Assembly: GCA_942159475.1 (NCBI GenBank)
Contig: OW804097.1
Location: 36,158,298 to 36,222,297, forward strand
Reading direction: 5' to 3'
DNA length: 64,000 nt
Source of the DNA: Sthenelais limicola
Lineage: Eukaryota; Annelida; Polychaeta; Phyllodocida; Sigalionidae
Shown here: one piece after another, positions 34,727 through 46,902 of the stretch
Layout of the letters: every line of letters begins with the position of its first letter
Position numbering within the stretch: the first letter of the stretch is position 1
The notes under the pieces: model-generated
Told to the model about the DNA's origin: nothing
Seen by the model: only the letters and a program-made list of their open reading frames with translations
Database searches by the model: none
Program-made: the position numbers and the translations under genes

Positions 34727-36706
34727 TGAAATAGTATCCCCTGTAGTGAATTACTTGGTACTGACCACTATTCATATCGTGCCTATTGTGGCCAGTCGTT
34801 TTGATGCATGTGATATAGTTATTAGTTGGGTGGGGGCATTTAGTTTCCCCTTCCCCTATGTTTAGTATTTCAAGGTTGCTCCTATATAATACTTTATGAG
34901 CTAGATTATAGATTATAGATTGTTAAGGTGTAACAGTTCAGAAATCACCAACACCCTCTCACACCTCTCAATTATATTGATATGGTGATTTACTAGACTG
35001 GAACACATCATTCATTCTTTCATTCATCTCATCATATTGTTCATTATTTCGACGTGTGATAGAAATGTATCTTTATATTAATAACTCAGATTGGTTGTAA
35101 TATTGATCATGCCCTCTCTCAATATATGTTTAAATATATTTTGTATTCTCAGGGCACAACGAAAATTCATCTACGAATGAGCGTGCTATAATTATGTAAA
35201 ATGTCCTGAATAAATAAATTGTAAAAAAAAACTTACCATTCAGATAGGCAGCAGCCTGATGCTCTCAAAATATGAGTAACTCATCTGTGCGCTGTCACGA
35301 TTGTAAAACTTCATCATCATCAGCATCAACGAAGACAAGATAGGTCTGAGCATCCAGGTAGGTATCTCAGCGGTTGAAGTTAGATTTCTGGAAGAATAAA
35401 GAATACATTGTTCAGGGTCTAGTCATCAATATAGTCCAATGGACAAAGTATGAGTGGGAAGTTGCTCTGTTCTTGACCACTTCGATACAGTCTCAGTAGT
35501 GTTATTCGAACAGCAAGAAGACCTCTGAAACAAACCTATTGGGAACGTAGGCGAGCTAAATATCTGAGCTGCTCACTCTTCTCTACTTTGCTATACCTTA
35601 ATCACTGCCCAAGGCATCCCCTGGCGTATAGTTTAGCGCTCCTTTCCTTTACAGGGATGTGGGAAGGGGTAGATGGAAGGGGAGGGAAGGCCATATATCC
35701 CTTGGTCATTTAGGCGTCATTTTATGATTTTAAGTGCCATTAAACGTCGCCTACTTGATATGTGCTATCATGACCTGGCTTAAAGGGGAGAGGATTAAGT
35801 CTAAGACAGGAGGAACTTCCCCCCAAATATGGTCGAGGGAGGCGAGCCCAGCTGTTTTTTATGGGGATGTGAACTGATTAAGAGGAACCAATGGAATATG
35901 CCTTCTTCCACACCTCAACATCAGAGAGAAATCCCCGATCTATAATTACACTGCCATAATCTATACCGTTGCCTCCCGGCCAAAACATGAACCAATCTAA
36001 TACCTTAAGAAGTTAAGTCGCAGACAGGGCAAATGCACATTAACAATCAATTATAAAAGATTTAAAAGCAAAATGAACCAATGGAAAGCCATAAATATTG
36101 TCTTCTATTTTCGTTGATGTAAGCAATCGGCCCGGAGGTGGATGTCCAACACTAGTAGGACTGGTCTGTAGTTCTACAATCTGACCACTGATTTTCCCTG
36201 ACTGCGACTAATGTGCTATTACCTAAGGCAGAGACTAAAAGGATTAATAACCTCCATTTCGGGCCTGATAGTGCATTATTTGTACATAACCACCCGGTTT
36301 TGCCTCCTCAGGATTATTCACCAAACAGTGCACCGGCAGTCCCTCAATATCGCCTTATCAGTCTTTAAAATAGAGCATGGAGTAGCAATTAGACCCCCTT
36401 AGGGCTTTAACTTTCCTCACACGCACTGTGTGCAGCACATTCCAATAGCTGATGATGCAACGTCTTGTGGCTGGCATACGAACACGTGTTATTGAGATTT
36501 TATCATGAAGTTATGAGGTCAATGTAAGCAAAATATATAAACAATAGCGTGTCAAGTGTACAAACTAAATACGTAGAAAATCGGAAACATTGAAATTAGA
36601 TATGGATTACATCGGCTTTGTTCTGGGTATGATCTGTAGCACAAAGAGGACGCTTTTATATTGATATGTAATAGTAAGGACATATGACCTCAGCCATTCT
36701 AGATAT
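34727..36706. other. Intergenic with one candidate exon
   Basis: Only the candidate exon at 35237-35387 stands out. The rest contains no repeat family of the window and no recognisable protein. Confidence 0.45.
35237..35387 (-). other. Candidate exon, possibly bestrophin 5' UTR
   Basis: Bounded on the - strand by a good acceptor (TATTCTTCCAG) and a strong donor (AATGGTAAGT). One frame is open almost throughout (contains STAEIPTWMLRPILSSLMLM and KFYNRDSAQMSYSYFESIRL) and closes with TGA seven bases before the exon end. I do not recognise it. Either a 5' UTR exon joined to the acceptor at 32813, or part of an unrelated gene. Confidence 0.35.
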
Positions 36707-36941
36707 GGGTCAGATTTACAGAAAATGTACAATTGGCAGCTGTACACATTTAGTTAATTCTGCTAAATTAGGCTGCAATTTGGCCGATACTAGGTAAATT
36801 CGAGTATATTTGGCATTGCATTGATTCTAGCAATCTTCGTGGTCCGGTTGAACTGTATTTTGAACTTTATTTTCGTCTGAAATTTGGGTTATTTGAGAGG
36901 ATTGGTGAAGATGAATTGTACACTTTCTGGCGATTTCACCC
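36707..36941 (+). mobile_element. M1 element
   Basis: Left end standard, right end of the alternative type (GGCGATTTCACCC). Target duplication ATAT. Confidence 0.88.
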
Positions 36942-37119
36942 ATATACCATGTTCCCTTCTATGGCGCATAAGGTTATTTCAACGCGATTAACCAACAGCG
37001 AATATAGCATGAATATTCATTCATGAACGTTCAATCTAGCCGAAAAAAAAGACCACTCAAGTACCCAAGCCATTCCTCTCATTACAATTGAGAGATGACT
37101 TTCTTATATATGAATTAGA

Positions 37120-37317
37120 CCCTGCCCACACACAGCCGATTTGGCCCCCGATTGCTCCCCGATTTGGGTGTCCTGATGAACCCTAGGATTTCATTTCTAG
37201 TCCTGGTTGATATTATTTAAAAAACTTAAACCAGGATTTGAAAGGAAATCATAGGACTCATCGGAAGACCCAAATCGGGGAGCAATCGGGAGGCAAATCG
37301 GCTAGGTGTGGGCAGGG
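37120..37317. mobile_element. Palindromic element with CCCTGCCCACAC ends
   Basis: About 50-bp inverted ends: CCCTGCCCACACACAGCCGA, then TTTGGCCCCCGATTGCTCCC at left, mirrored at right ending GGTGTGGGCAGGG. 198 bp, no coding capacity. Only copy in the window. Confidence 0.75.
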
Positions 37318-37695
37318 TTTTAAGGACATTGCCCTCTGATACATTGACCTTGCCGTCAGCAGCAGCATCACTCGGGCTCAGCAGCCAGCCAGCCTGCATG
37401 CTGCAGACCAGACGCTAACGTCTGGGTGGTCTGGGAGAGGGGCAACAAGGAGGACATTATATCAGAGATTATATCATGGTTGTTTTCAAGAAGGGCAATG
37501 TTTTGCTTTAATAAACCTGTTCAGATGTGCCCTTGATTACATTGCACTTTTGTTCTTATGTTTATTTATCTCATTTTGCCAACAAAAACCCATATAATTT
37601 AAGTAATAGATTAAATCAATGAGAGCTCCGGTGGGGAATCCGAAGGACCATTTGTGCACACTTCTCATCTATACAAAGTATTTTACTTTAAGCAA
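37318..37695. other. Spacer, nothing recognised
   Basis: Locally GC-rich with CAGC repeats at about 37358-37410; no gene supported. Confidence 0.45.
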
Positions 37696-37909
37696 CACTC
37701 TAGGTCCAAACCCTCAGATCAGATAAGAATGGTATGTCAGTGATTAGACGCCTACTTCGCAAAACGCTTTCCTGGCCTATGACTTGGCGTTTTAATGGGA
37801 ATATAATGACACTTTGCGGTCTTAATGGAATTATAATGGCACTTTGCTGTTTGAGGCGAGAGGTTTTCCCTCCGTTTGAAGGGACTCTCTCAACTTTGGG
37901 CCTAGACAG
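37696..37909 (+). mobile_element. M2 element
   Basis: CACTCTAGGTCCAAACCCTC to TTGGGCCTAGACAG; all internal blocks present. Confidence 0.86.
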
Positions 37910-38037
37910 GGAAGGGGGTGTTGGCAGGTGGGAGTAGATGGCGTAGGGGGATATCACCTGCCGCAGTGTGCCGCATGGAGATCAATACTACTCCAACATC
38001 TCCTCCAGTACTGAGGCCTACAGGAGCAGACGCTGGA

Positions 38038-38273
38038 GGGTCAAGTCTTCAGAAAATGTACAATTCATCTTCACCAATCGTCACAAATAACCCAAATTTC
38101 AGACAAAAATCAGGTTCAAAATACAGTTCAACATAACCAGACAGATTTATTGAGTGAATACAATACAGCATGCACTCAGATATACCTAGTATTTATCATT
38201 CTTCTACTCTAATTTAGCAGAATTTGAGAGATGTGTAGAAATGTAGGTTGTGCGTTTTCTGAAGATCTGACCC
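38038..38273 (-). mobile_element. M1 element
   Basis: GGGTCAAGTCTTCAGAAAAT to CTGAAGATCTGACCC. Exact target duplication TGGA, unusual in not being AT-only and so good support for a 4-bp duplication. Confidence 0.9.
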
Positions 38274-39217
38274 TGGAGGAGTTAAGAGGGCGGGAGAGCC
38301 CTGGAGATGTGAAGGAGAGCGAGCTGACGTCCTTTTTTACTTAATATATAAATATAAATGTGCTTAGACATATATATTACGGTATGTAGTATGTAATGCC
38401 TTGCTGAAGGAGGATGAGTAAGGAAATCGGGTGCATGCAACTTATTATGGCTTGTATCCATAATCAGAGCCACAAATTTTGGTCTTCTTTTGAGGCACCT
38501 CTCTTTTAAAGAGCAATATTTCATTTGAATTTATCATTCGCGTGATTGACTGTATGTCCCTCTGTCTCTCTCTCTCTTTCACTCTCGCTCTCTCTCCCCC
38601 TCTGCCTCTCTCTCTCCCTATCCCTCTCTCTCTGCCTCTCTCCCTCTGCCTCTCCTTCTCTCTCCCCCCCTCTCTCTCTCTCTCCTCTCTCTCTTTCTCT
38701 GTGTGCGGGTTTCAACTTTATCAAATTTAAATGAGTATTTCTTAACTGGGATTGAAAGAAGAGTGCTTTTAAAGGCCATTCACTCCCAAGTAGCTTGTAA
38801 TTTAAATGAGACAAACAATAATGAGACAGAAACTGCGCGTCTTCTGTTTCAGATACAAGCCATTTTCTCGTGTTGGGTAACGCACGTTTAACATTAAGAA
38901 GTTTTGATAATGACCAGGTATTCAGATTTCATACTAAATTACTGATCGTCAAATTTAATAAGTCAATCGATCAAGCTAGAGTTCAAATAAAGAAGCAAGT
39001 GTCTTAATGAATTACTAAAACAACGATGGCGGATCAGATGTAACTATTTGTTTCCACTTCTTCCAAGGAATAATACAATTTCATCATTGTAAACTTTCAT
39101 CGAAAGTTTGGCAATGGCTCTATGTTTCTTCCACACATCGACATCAGAGAGAAATCACCGTTGATTAATTATCCTGTCATAATCTATAGTGTTCTCCTTT
39201 ACAATATTGTCTACATA
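38274..39217. other. Spacer with CT-rich tract
   Basis: Holds the CT-rich low-complexity tract at 38555-38701; otherwise nothing recognised. Confidence 0.5.
38555..38701. repeat. CT-rich low-complexity tract
   Basis: TCTCTCTC/CCCTCTGCCTC repeats over about 150 bp. The open frames seen through it on both strands are composition artefacts. Confidence 0.85.
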
Positions 39218-39643
39218 CACTCTAGGTCCAAACCCTCAGATCAGGTAAGAATGGTAAAGCTATCCATCTACTAGGATAAAAGGACTTATGTGTTTTCCCC
39301 AAAGGAATGTATTATCGTATTACTATATTATTTTATATCAAATTATAATGCCTTAACACCTGCTTGTAATTAATGTTCTTTGCCTTATACAATCAGGCAA
39401 CGCTCAGAATATCAACGTTCGTCACTGAAATGTATCGTTGTTCTTGAACATATTACTAAATCAAAACCAATCAAATGTATGTCAGCCTACTTAGCTAATC
39501 GGTTTCCTGGCCTAGGACTCGGCGTTCTAATGGGAATATAATGGCATTATGCGATCTTATTGGAATTATAATGGCACTTTGCAGTTTGAGGCAAGAGGCT
39601 TTCCCTTCGTTTGAAGGCACTCGCTCAACTTTTGGCCTAGCTG
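39218..39643 (+). mobile_element. M2 element split by an insertion
   Basis: M2 sequence breaks after AAGAATGGTA (39256) and resumes at TGTCAGCCTACTTAGC (39480). The right end is decayed (TTTTGGCCTAGCTGC). Confidence 0.82.
39257..39479. mobile_element. Insertion nested in M2
   Basis: 223 bp flanked by TA on both sides where undisturbed M2 copies read GGTATGTCAG. No clear terminal inverted repeats or family match in the window. Confidence 0.5.
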
Positions 39644-40466
39644 CTTAGTGGATTCTCTGGTTTATCATGGGGCGAATGTTTAACTAATTGCTACACAGAT
39701 ATTACTACGCAGCAGGAACTACATCTCCACCACCCTTCCGGAGCACAAAACGATTAGATCGGAAGCAAGGCATATTAGGCAAACATGTTGGGCACATATA
39801 TATATGACAAAATGGCAATAATTATGGATAATGGTCAAGTATGAGGTATACATACGTTTCATATTGGCAAGAACATCGCCACAATTTCATAAACTATTCT
39901 ATCTCAATGCATATTTGATGTGGCAGCTTTGTGCAGGCCCATATGCTTCCTGATGAGATGATGAGCAAAAGTACCACAGGACAATGATGAAATGTACCAG
40001 CTTTATACCGGCCATTACCGGTTCAGACAAGTTTGAACCAGATGGTTTTGGCTCTGGGCAGTTTGCCCTCTGTATTTTTATTGCTAGACTAAATACTACT
40101 GAATTGACCCTGACATTGTCAGCAGAATTTACCTTGGTGCCTGGAGATGTCCCCATTGCACTCGCTTTGAACCCAGCGCAACCGCATGCTTCAAAGCATC
40201 AGGAATTCATATCAGACTTAGGCAAAGCCTCGAGTGTGCTTCACCGATTCGATCATTTCTGATAAAACAAATATAGTAAGCATCCTGGTACAAAAGCGGG
40301 CCTGGTTCTGAGACAAAGGGTTTTTTTTTTATCATCAGCCTCCTCCGTCAATGTTTATCTCACTTCGCTGTATTGCAATGTTCAATATTGCTGCATCAGT
40401 ATTGCAGAGTGCGTGTAAGATGAAACTTCAGAGTTTGAAATTTATCGATTCGATTGAAACTTACAT
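39644..40466. other. Spacer, nothing recognised
   Basis: An 80-90 codon open frame exists on each strand at about 39900-40260, but neither resembles a protein I know. Confidence 0.4.
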
Positions 40467-40701
40467 GGGTCAGATTTTCAGATAATGTACAATTGGCAGC
40501 TGTGTACATTCAGTAAAGTATGCTAAAGTAGGCTGCAATCTGGCCAATACTAGGTAAATTCGAGTATATTCGGCATTGCATTGATTCTAGCAATCTGTTT
40601 GGCTAGGTTGAATTGTATTTTGAACTTTAAACTCGTCCGAAATTTGGGTTATTTGAGAGGATTGGTGAAAGTGAATTGTACATTTTCTGAAGATCTGACC
40701 C
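40467..40701 (+). mobile_element. M1 element
   Basis: GGGTCAGATTTTCAGATAAT to CTGAAGATCTGACCC; exact target duplication ACAT. Confidence 0.9.
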
Positions 40702-41090
40702 ACATATAAAAGCACGACAAAGCTAAATAGCTGCAACACACTTTCATATAACGCAGGGGAAATTAGAATATGTCGATATTTCCAATTCAGCCAGAGACCA
40801 GCAATTTAAAAAGAATTGAGTGCGAACATAATTTTGTTATTTATTCATGGTTGGAAGAGCTACATAGAAGAAAGTTATTTCCTATTCATGAATGCAATCT
40901 AGGTACATGTAAAATGAATAAAAGTTGAATAATAACAAAATTAATCTGGTTTCGTAGGGTGTTCATTTGGAATATTATTAATTTATGGCATATCATAATC
41001 ATTAACTGGATTGTCATGATGTTGGGCCATGCGTCGGTGATTAATGTGTCATATGATATTTCTTATTTCTTATCTCTAATTTCATTATGT

Positions 41091-41325
41091 GGGTCGGATT
41101 GTCAGAAAATGTACAATTCCACTTCACCAATCTTCTCAAATAACCCACATTTCAGACGAAAATAAAGTTCAAAATACAGTTCAACCTAACCAAACAGATT
41201 GCTAGAATTAATGCAATGCAGAATATACTCGAATTTACCTAGTATTGACCAAATTCCAGCCTAATGTAGCACAATTTACTAAATGTGTAACTCTGCTAAT
41301 TGTACATTTTCTGAAAATCTGACCC
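41091..41325 (-). mobile_element. M1 element
   Basis: GGGTCGGATTGTCAGAAAAT to CTGAAAATCTGACCC; flanks ATGT and ACGT. Confidence 0.88.
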
Positions 41326-42316
41326 ACGTGATTTACACACAATTGCCTTTGTTTTTGATGTATGAATTGAAATTATAAGAATCAGCACTCACTAAGAATA
41401 GTATACTCGTTACATAATATCTTTGTCTGAATGATAAATATTAAATACAAAATACTAGTGGAAGTTGATGTTGTACGACTAAAGCTATACTTACATCGTC
41501 TACCAACTAGAACACTTATAACGTTTCGGTATCTGTCTATAAACATGTTTTTATCAACTAAAAAGTTAATTTAAAACCCGGAAAGATTAAAGTAACTTAT
41601 ATAAATGCCCAGCAACATAGGGATCTCTGTGTAAGGGTTAGGTAGGTTGGACACAGGGGTGGATGGTGAATTCCTACCCTTACTCACCACCCGACGGGTT
41701 CTAACCGGTCTTATCTGGAACTTGCTTCTTTCCCTGTCTATCAAACTCGTGGTAACATATAAATCAACTAGCCTTAACAACAGACACACCCCAACAACAT
41801 GTACATCAATGATTATTAAACAAGCCAAATATACATATCAGTCATATATTTAGCATAAAATAGCGACCTGTCTGAGAAAGACAAAAAAGCTGAGTCATTG
41901 TAGAATGTGAGGCAATTGCTGAAGCAAGCCGCCATCGAGTGGTGAGCCATGACTGGCATGGCAGCGGACTCTCGCGCAGTCAAATCATGCTTTACCATAC
42001 CTTTATACTTATATATGTACAATATAACCACTTAACAACCCACATGGGGACATTCAGTCATCACTCACCTAAACTTTGGGCGATAATAGAAAAGTTGCGG
42101 TACTGTTATTTCAATATTCGGTGTATAGGCAGGCTGTGTAAGTGACCGAGGCGGTGGTGGGCTTGTTTAGGGCTACGGTAGAGAGATAGCAAGTGCTGCT
42201 TTCAATGTTCCAGCAACCTTATGCCGTTGCTCCTAGTGGGTGGATTGAGAACTAGGCCCTAGTGGTCCACCGTGGGTTATATAGTATATGGCCTCGTGTA
42301 GTGATTCATTGGTTGC
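41326..42316. other. Spacer, nothing recognised
   Basis: About 1 kb without a repeat of the listed families or a supportable gene. Confidence 0.45.
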
Positions 42317-42330
42317 TATAACTGCGATAT

Positions 42331-42565
42331 GGGTCAAATCGCCAGAAAATGTACAATTCATCTTCACCAATCCTCTCAAATAACCCAAATTTATGACAGA
42401 AATGAGCTTCAAAATACAGTTTAACATAACAGAATAGATATTTTAAAATAACATAATACCAAATATTCTCGGATATAACCGGTATTTATCATTTTGCAGC
42501 CTAATTTAGCATATTTTACTAAATGTGTAGAGCTGCCAATTGTACATTTTCTAACAATCTGACCT
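42331..42565 (-). mobile_element. M1 element flanked by a 14-bp duplication
   Basis: GGGTCAAATCGCCAGAAAAT to CTAACAATCTGACCT. TATAACTGCGATAT stands directly before it (42317-42330) and again at its right edge (42565-42578), much longer than the 4 bp seen at other copies. Confidence 0.88.
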
Positions 42566-42837
42566 ATAACTGCGATATCAGTAGAGCCTTTGGCATTGGC
42601 CAGGAGTTGAGAGACCACGTGCATGCCCATCAGTTCTATACAAGTCTGAAATAATATCTGAGGGGTTGGGCGGATTGGATTAAATACCTAAGATCTTTTT
42701 GTCGGTCGACATTCCTGATCTTCCAGTCAACTTGTGTATATGTTTTGTGACAACCGTGATTTGCTGATTAAGTTGTGTGTGTGTGTATGTATACACTCGA
42801 GCAGGATGTCAGGGTATTAAGTATTTGGTTGACATAT

Positions 42838-43065
42838 GGGTTAGATCATCAGAAAATGTACAATTCACCTTCACCAATCCTCTCAAATAACCCACATTTA
42901 AGACAAAAATGAGCTTCAAAATGCAGTTTAATACAACAGAACTGATATTATGAATCAATGTGATACCAAATACACTCAGATATACCCGATATTTTTCTGC
43001 CTGATTTAGCAAAGTTTCCTTAATGTGTAGAGCTGCCAATTGTACATTTTCAGAAAATCTGACCC
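42838..43065 (-). mobile_element. M1 element
   Basis: GGGTTAGATCATCAGAAAAT to CAGAAAATCTGACCC; exact target duplication ATAT. Confidence 0.89.
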
Positions 43066-43766
43066 ATATGACACTGGGAGACGGGAGTAAAGTAGTTCTT
43101 GTTTGGGCAACGGTGCCACGACGGGTTCAATAGTGCACTTTAAACAAATTCTACTATATTAAATGGTATGTCGCAATAATGGACTTGGGTCCTGTATGTG
43201 ATGAGTCATACTGAGTTAGTAATCCCCGTGACAAAAACCCTCCCTCAAATTGTTTGATGTGTGAGGAACTAAATGCACTTTGTCCTCCCGGAACAATTTC
43301 ATCCGTTTTGCAATCCGTGAACATCCACGATAAACTGCGCAAGTTTTTATGGTCATGTCGTCCCGCTCAAATTCAGTTGAATTCCACCAATTTATACCAA
43401 AAACTGTTCTGTATGTTTTCTTGAGAATCCTGTATTAAGTGGGGTTCAGCCCGAAAACGGAGGGGACAGGAGTGGGTGTTGGGTTATTGGTTTGAGTTTA
43501 TTGGAGTCCGAAGTTTCGGGCTAACAGTACCCATTTATTTTCTTGATAAGTCTGGCACCCAAAGCCATTTATATATATATGGTAATGACCAGTTCTTATG
43601 CCAGATCTCTAGATCTGAGTAATTGGTCATTGATCATTGGCCGTGAGTCAGTGGGTTAATCCTATAACTGTGTTGATTTTGTAGTACGCGTATTTATTTA
43701 TATATTAAGCGCTGCTAAATATTGCTCAGACCTCTGCATTATGTAATATGCGCACCAGGTATTATA
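43066..43766. other. Spacer, nothing recognised
   Basis: No supported gene or repeat family. Confidence 0.45.
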
Positions 43767-43773
43767 GCTATTA

Positions 43774-43974
43774 GGGAGATTTAGCAACCACAACGCACCA
43801 ACACAACACTAACGCATCCACTAACTATTAATTTTGTACATTGCTACCGCTGTGGGGATATCTCGAGAGGCCATCTGCCTAGCAGGCCTCTCGAGATATC
43901 CCAACAACGGTAATAATGTGCTAAAAGTTAGTGGATGCGTTTGTGTTGGTGCGTTGTGGTTGCTAAATCTCTCT
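43774..43974. mobile_element. Long palindrome, about 95-bp arms
   Basis: Left arm GGAGATTTAGCAACCACAAC, then GCACCAACAC; right arm returns as GTGTTGGTGCGTTGTGGTTG, then CTAAATCTCTC. The centre GGGATATCTCGAGAGGCC / GGCCTCTCGAGATATCCC pairs perfectly around a short loop. CTATT occurs on both flanks (possible target duplication). Confidence 0.8.
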
Positions 43975-44577
43975 ATTGTTGATATGTATCCGGTCATCAA
44001 TAGGGGCAGCAAGAGGTGAAGTTGACATAAAATACTTAAATTGAAACGGAATGGTTTATTCTTGGCTTTCCTTCGCACAATCTAATAGTTTCCTCGTAAA
44101 ATGACTTAAGTTTATTTGGGTGGACACACCCTTTCACAGAAAGACTTTCAATACTTCTATTTAATTCTATTTAATACTATTTCACAGAACCACACATTTA
44201 GGAGTATCACAATTGCTAGTCTTAATACTCCCATTACTAAACCTATAACATCACTACTTTCTGCTTCTCGAATGGTGAAATTGAACATTACACATTATTA
44301 TAATTACCATTATTATTAATATAAAATTTCATAATGTTATCATAGTTACAAACTTTAAACCGTTGACAATATTTCAAATATTCTATGGTGTAGACTTGCT
44401 TTTTAGCCAAACCAATAAGTCACATTAATATGGTATTCATTCCATGAGTATGTAAGCGTTCTATGGCTTAAATCGATTGTTAATTAGTCAGTTAATTACA
44501 GGAACAATAATTGGTGTGACGTTATGAGCACATACCAATACTAGTATTGTTTCCATGACGGAAGTAATCTAATATAT

Positions 44578-44816
44578 GGGTCAGGTCGTCAGAAAGTGTA
44601 CAATAGGCCGCCCTACACATTCAGTAGAACCTGCTAAATTAGACTGTAAAATAGCCAATACTAGATATAATAATCTGAGTATATTTGGTATTGCCTTGAT
44701 TCAAACAATCTGTTTGGTTACGTTAGACTGCATTTTGAACCTGATTTTTGTCTTAAATTAGGGTAATCTGAGAAGATTGGTGAAGACAAATTGTACATTT
44801 TCAGGCAATTTCACCC
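44578..44816 (+). mobile_element. M1 element
   Basis: Left GGGTCAGGTCGTCAGAAAGT, right end of alternative type (AGGCAATTTCACCC); flanks ATAT and ATAA. Confidence 0.86.
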
Positions 44817-45055
44817 ATAACATGTATTAATACGACTGAATCCAGCTGGCTACATGAAGCCGTCACCACCAGACATTACTATCCATATTAAAGAGTCGGA
44901 GAGCTTATTCTTTATGTGCCCCCTCCGCCAGGTCTATATTTGGCAGCACTGTCTTTACGCCCACCTTCCAGGAATCATGTCGTATTGCGGAAAGCTTATT
45001 GATTCCCCGACGTACAGGATAAACCATTGTGATTCCACCCATTTTACAGTCTAAG

Positions 45056-45224
45056 TTAAGAAAGTCCTTTCAAACGAAGGGAAAGCCTCTCGCCTCACAC
45101 CACAAAGTGCCATTATAATTCCATTAAGACCGCAAAGGGTCATTATATTCCCGAGTCCTAGACCGGGAAACCGAAGTAAGCTGACATACTATTGTTATCT
45201 GACCTGAGGGTTTGCCCTAGAGTG
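45056..45224 (-). mobile_element. M2 element, left end missing
   Basis: Starts inside the element (GTCCTTTCAAACGAAGGGAA) and ends GGTTTGCCCTAGAGTG, with an internal deletion near ATTATATTCCCGAGTCCTAG. Confidence 0.8.
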
Positions 45225-45469
45225 TTTGAACATTAACAATCATTAACAAAAACCCAGGATTTAAAGGAGAATTAAGATGATGTAACATTCTCATGAAATC
45301 ATTTACTTCCCGATACTTAGTCCTATGTCATATATTTAATATTTAATTAAGCTAATGTCAAGATATAGTTTTCTCATATGGAGCATATTACTGATGAAAC
45401 GAGCAACAGACTAATTAACCCTTTAATCAGCTGAGGTCGATTGTATATTTAAAGAGACGTTTTATAAAG

Positions 45470-45658
45470 GAATATGATATTTGCATAGCCGCTATTTTGA
45501 ATCCAGATTCGCAAGGAATTATGGGACTAATGGTACAGTGTAAATGTATAGAAAACATATATGCCATGTTCAGCATGGAATATGTCAGATTTCATTAGAA
45601 TCCATCCCAGGATGCATTGTAACATACATTCGCAGTGGCACATGCAACTCCCCTATTG
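45470..45658 (+). mobile_element. M5 element
   Basis: Contains TTGCATAGCCGCTATTTTGA, AATTATGGGACTAATGGTAC, a TGTTCAGCATGGAATAT block and the end GGCACATGCAACTCCCCTAT. Shares all blocks with the inverted copy at 57067-57254. Confidence 0.75.
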
Positions 45659-46082
45659 TTGATTAAGCTTATATATATTGGTGCATGGCCGGTGCACGGG
45701 TGTTAGGTTACTTTGATTGAATACAATCCTAAGAATCCATAATTACCTCACAAACCCCCTTCCCTCCACCCTTCCGCCAATTCTCGCATTCTTTATGGCA
45801 GGTCTAGACAAACTGATTTGTTTGTGATTTTGCTCTTTTGAAAGGACAAAAATGTTTCTCATGTTTCCGCCGGTTCTTCTAGTAAAAACGACCACGTAAT
45901 AGGATTCCTTAAAAACACTTTTCTTGCCAATTCAAGCATGTTTACTTGCACTGGCCATCATTACGCAACGTTTGCCTACTTCTCATGTGTCCAAAACAAC
46001 ATTTCATGCCATCGTTCATCCACCCACTGTATTAAAGGTATCTATGGGAGCGGAGACGCTAGCGTTGGACCGAAAGACATGG

Positions 46083-46225
46083 GGGTCAGATTTTCAGAAA
46101 ATGCACAATCTACATTTCCACACATCTCTCAAATGCTGCTAAATTAGTGTGAAAAAGGATAAATACTGAGTATATCTCAGTGTATGCTGTATTTTATTCA
46201 TTCAATAAATCTCTCTGGTTATGTT
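46083..46225 (+). mobile_element. M1 element, left half only
   Basis: GGGTCAGATTTTCAGAAAAT through the CTCTCTGGTTATGTT block, then unrelated DNA. Subtype with CTACATTTCCACACATCTCT. Confidence 0.82.
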
Positions 46226-46587
46226 TCTAACATTTCCCCCGAAACATATATATTATACATAAAGCGAATAGATTGTAAGGTAACAACTAGTCTACTTTTT
46301 GGATTTAGGCCCATTAATGTATTGTTATGATTCAATAGGTCAATATGTCAAGTAAAGGGAATTAAGGATTAGTGCCCTGCAGGTAGTTAGTGCCTAGCAG
46401 GTAGGTTAAGATTATAGTATCACATCGACTATTGCCATAAGTATAACTGTTGATGTTTTCATATTGTGTTTACACCAGAGGGGATTCCTAGGGTGACACG
46501 CTGGTGCACAGAGGTCACAGGTGCACAAAGGTCACAGGTCGGATTGTTATGTTGTTGTGTTGCTCAGGAGTGATCATCCATATAATA

Positions 46588-46902
46588 TACATAGATTTCA
46601 CTGACGTCACGGCCCTGGCCATGTTTGGGGTCAAGTTAGAAGGCTATGTATGCTGCGATACTTGAAAATATCGTTTCCTGGCTGTTTTAACCTTTACCAA
46701 TTTTAATCTGCCACAACAATACCTTCATGATAGGTTAGATAATCTGCCTTTAGTGTAGAATTACTCAAGTATCTACTCTTGTGAGGTTTATCAACTTTGT
46801 TTTGATACCCCTGCCATAGACGGCCAGCGTAGCAGTGACCCCAGACATGGTACCCACTGTGATACCCCAGCCTACTGGGTGACGTCATGTGAAATCTATG
46901 TA
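46588..46902. mobile_element. Inverted-repeat element with CRE-containing ends
   Basis: TACATAGATTTCACTGACGT at left mirrored by ACGTCATGTGAAATCTATGT at right, TA at both edges, 315 bp, no coding capacity. The cAMP-response core TGACGTCA falls inside both terminal repeats. Confidence 0.75.

Noticed and set aside
38521..38814. Overlapping open frames with Arg/Glu or Ser/Leu repeats
   Set aside because: Translation of a CT-rich tract; no coding signature.
39899..40262. Overlapping frames of 85-92 codons on both strands
   Set aside because: Both strands open over the same DNA, neither with a recognisable motif.
44854..45054. 66-codon + strand frame in locally GC-richer DNA
   Set aside because: Not recognised, no splice context, and it ends at the truncated M2 element.
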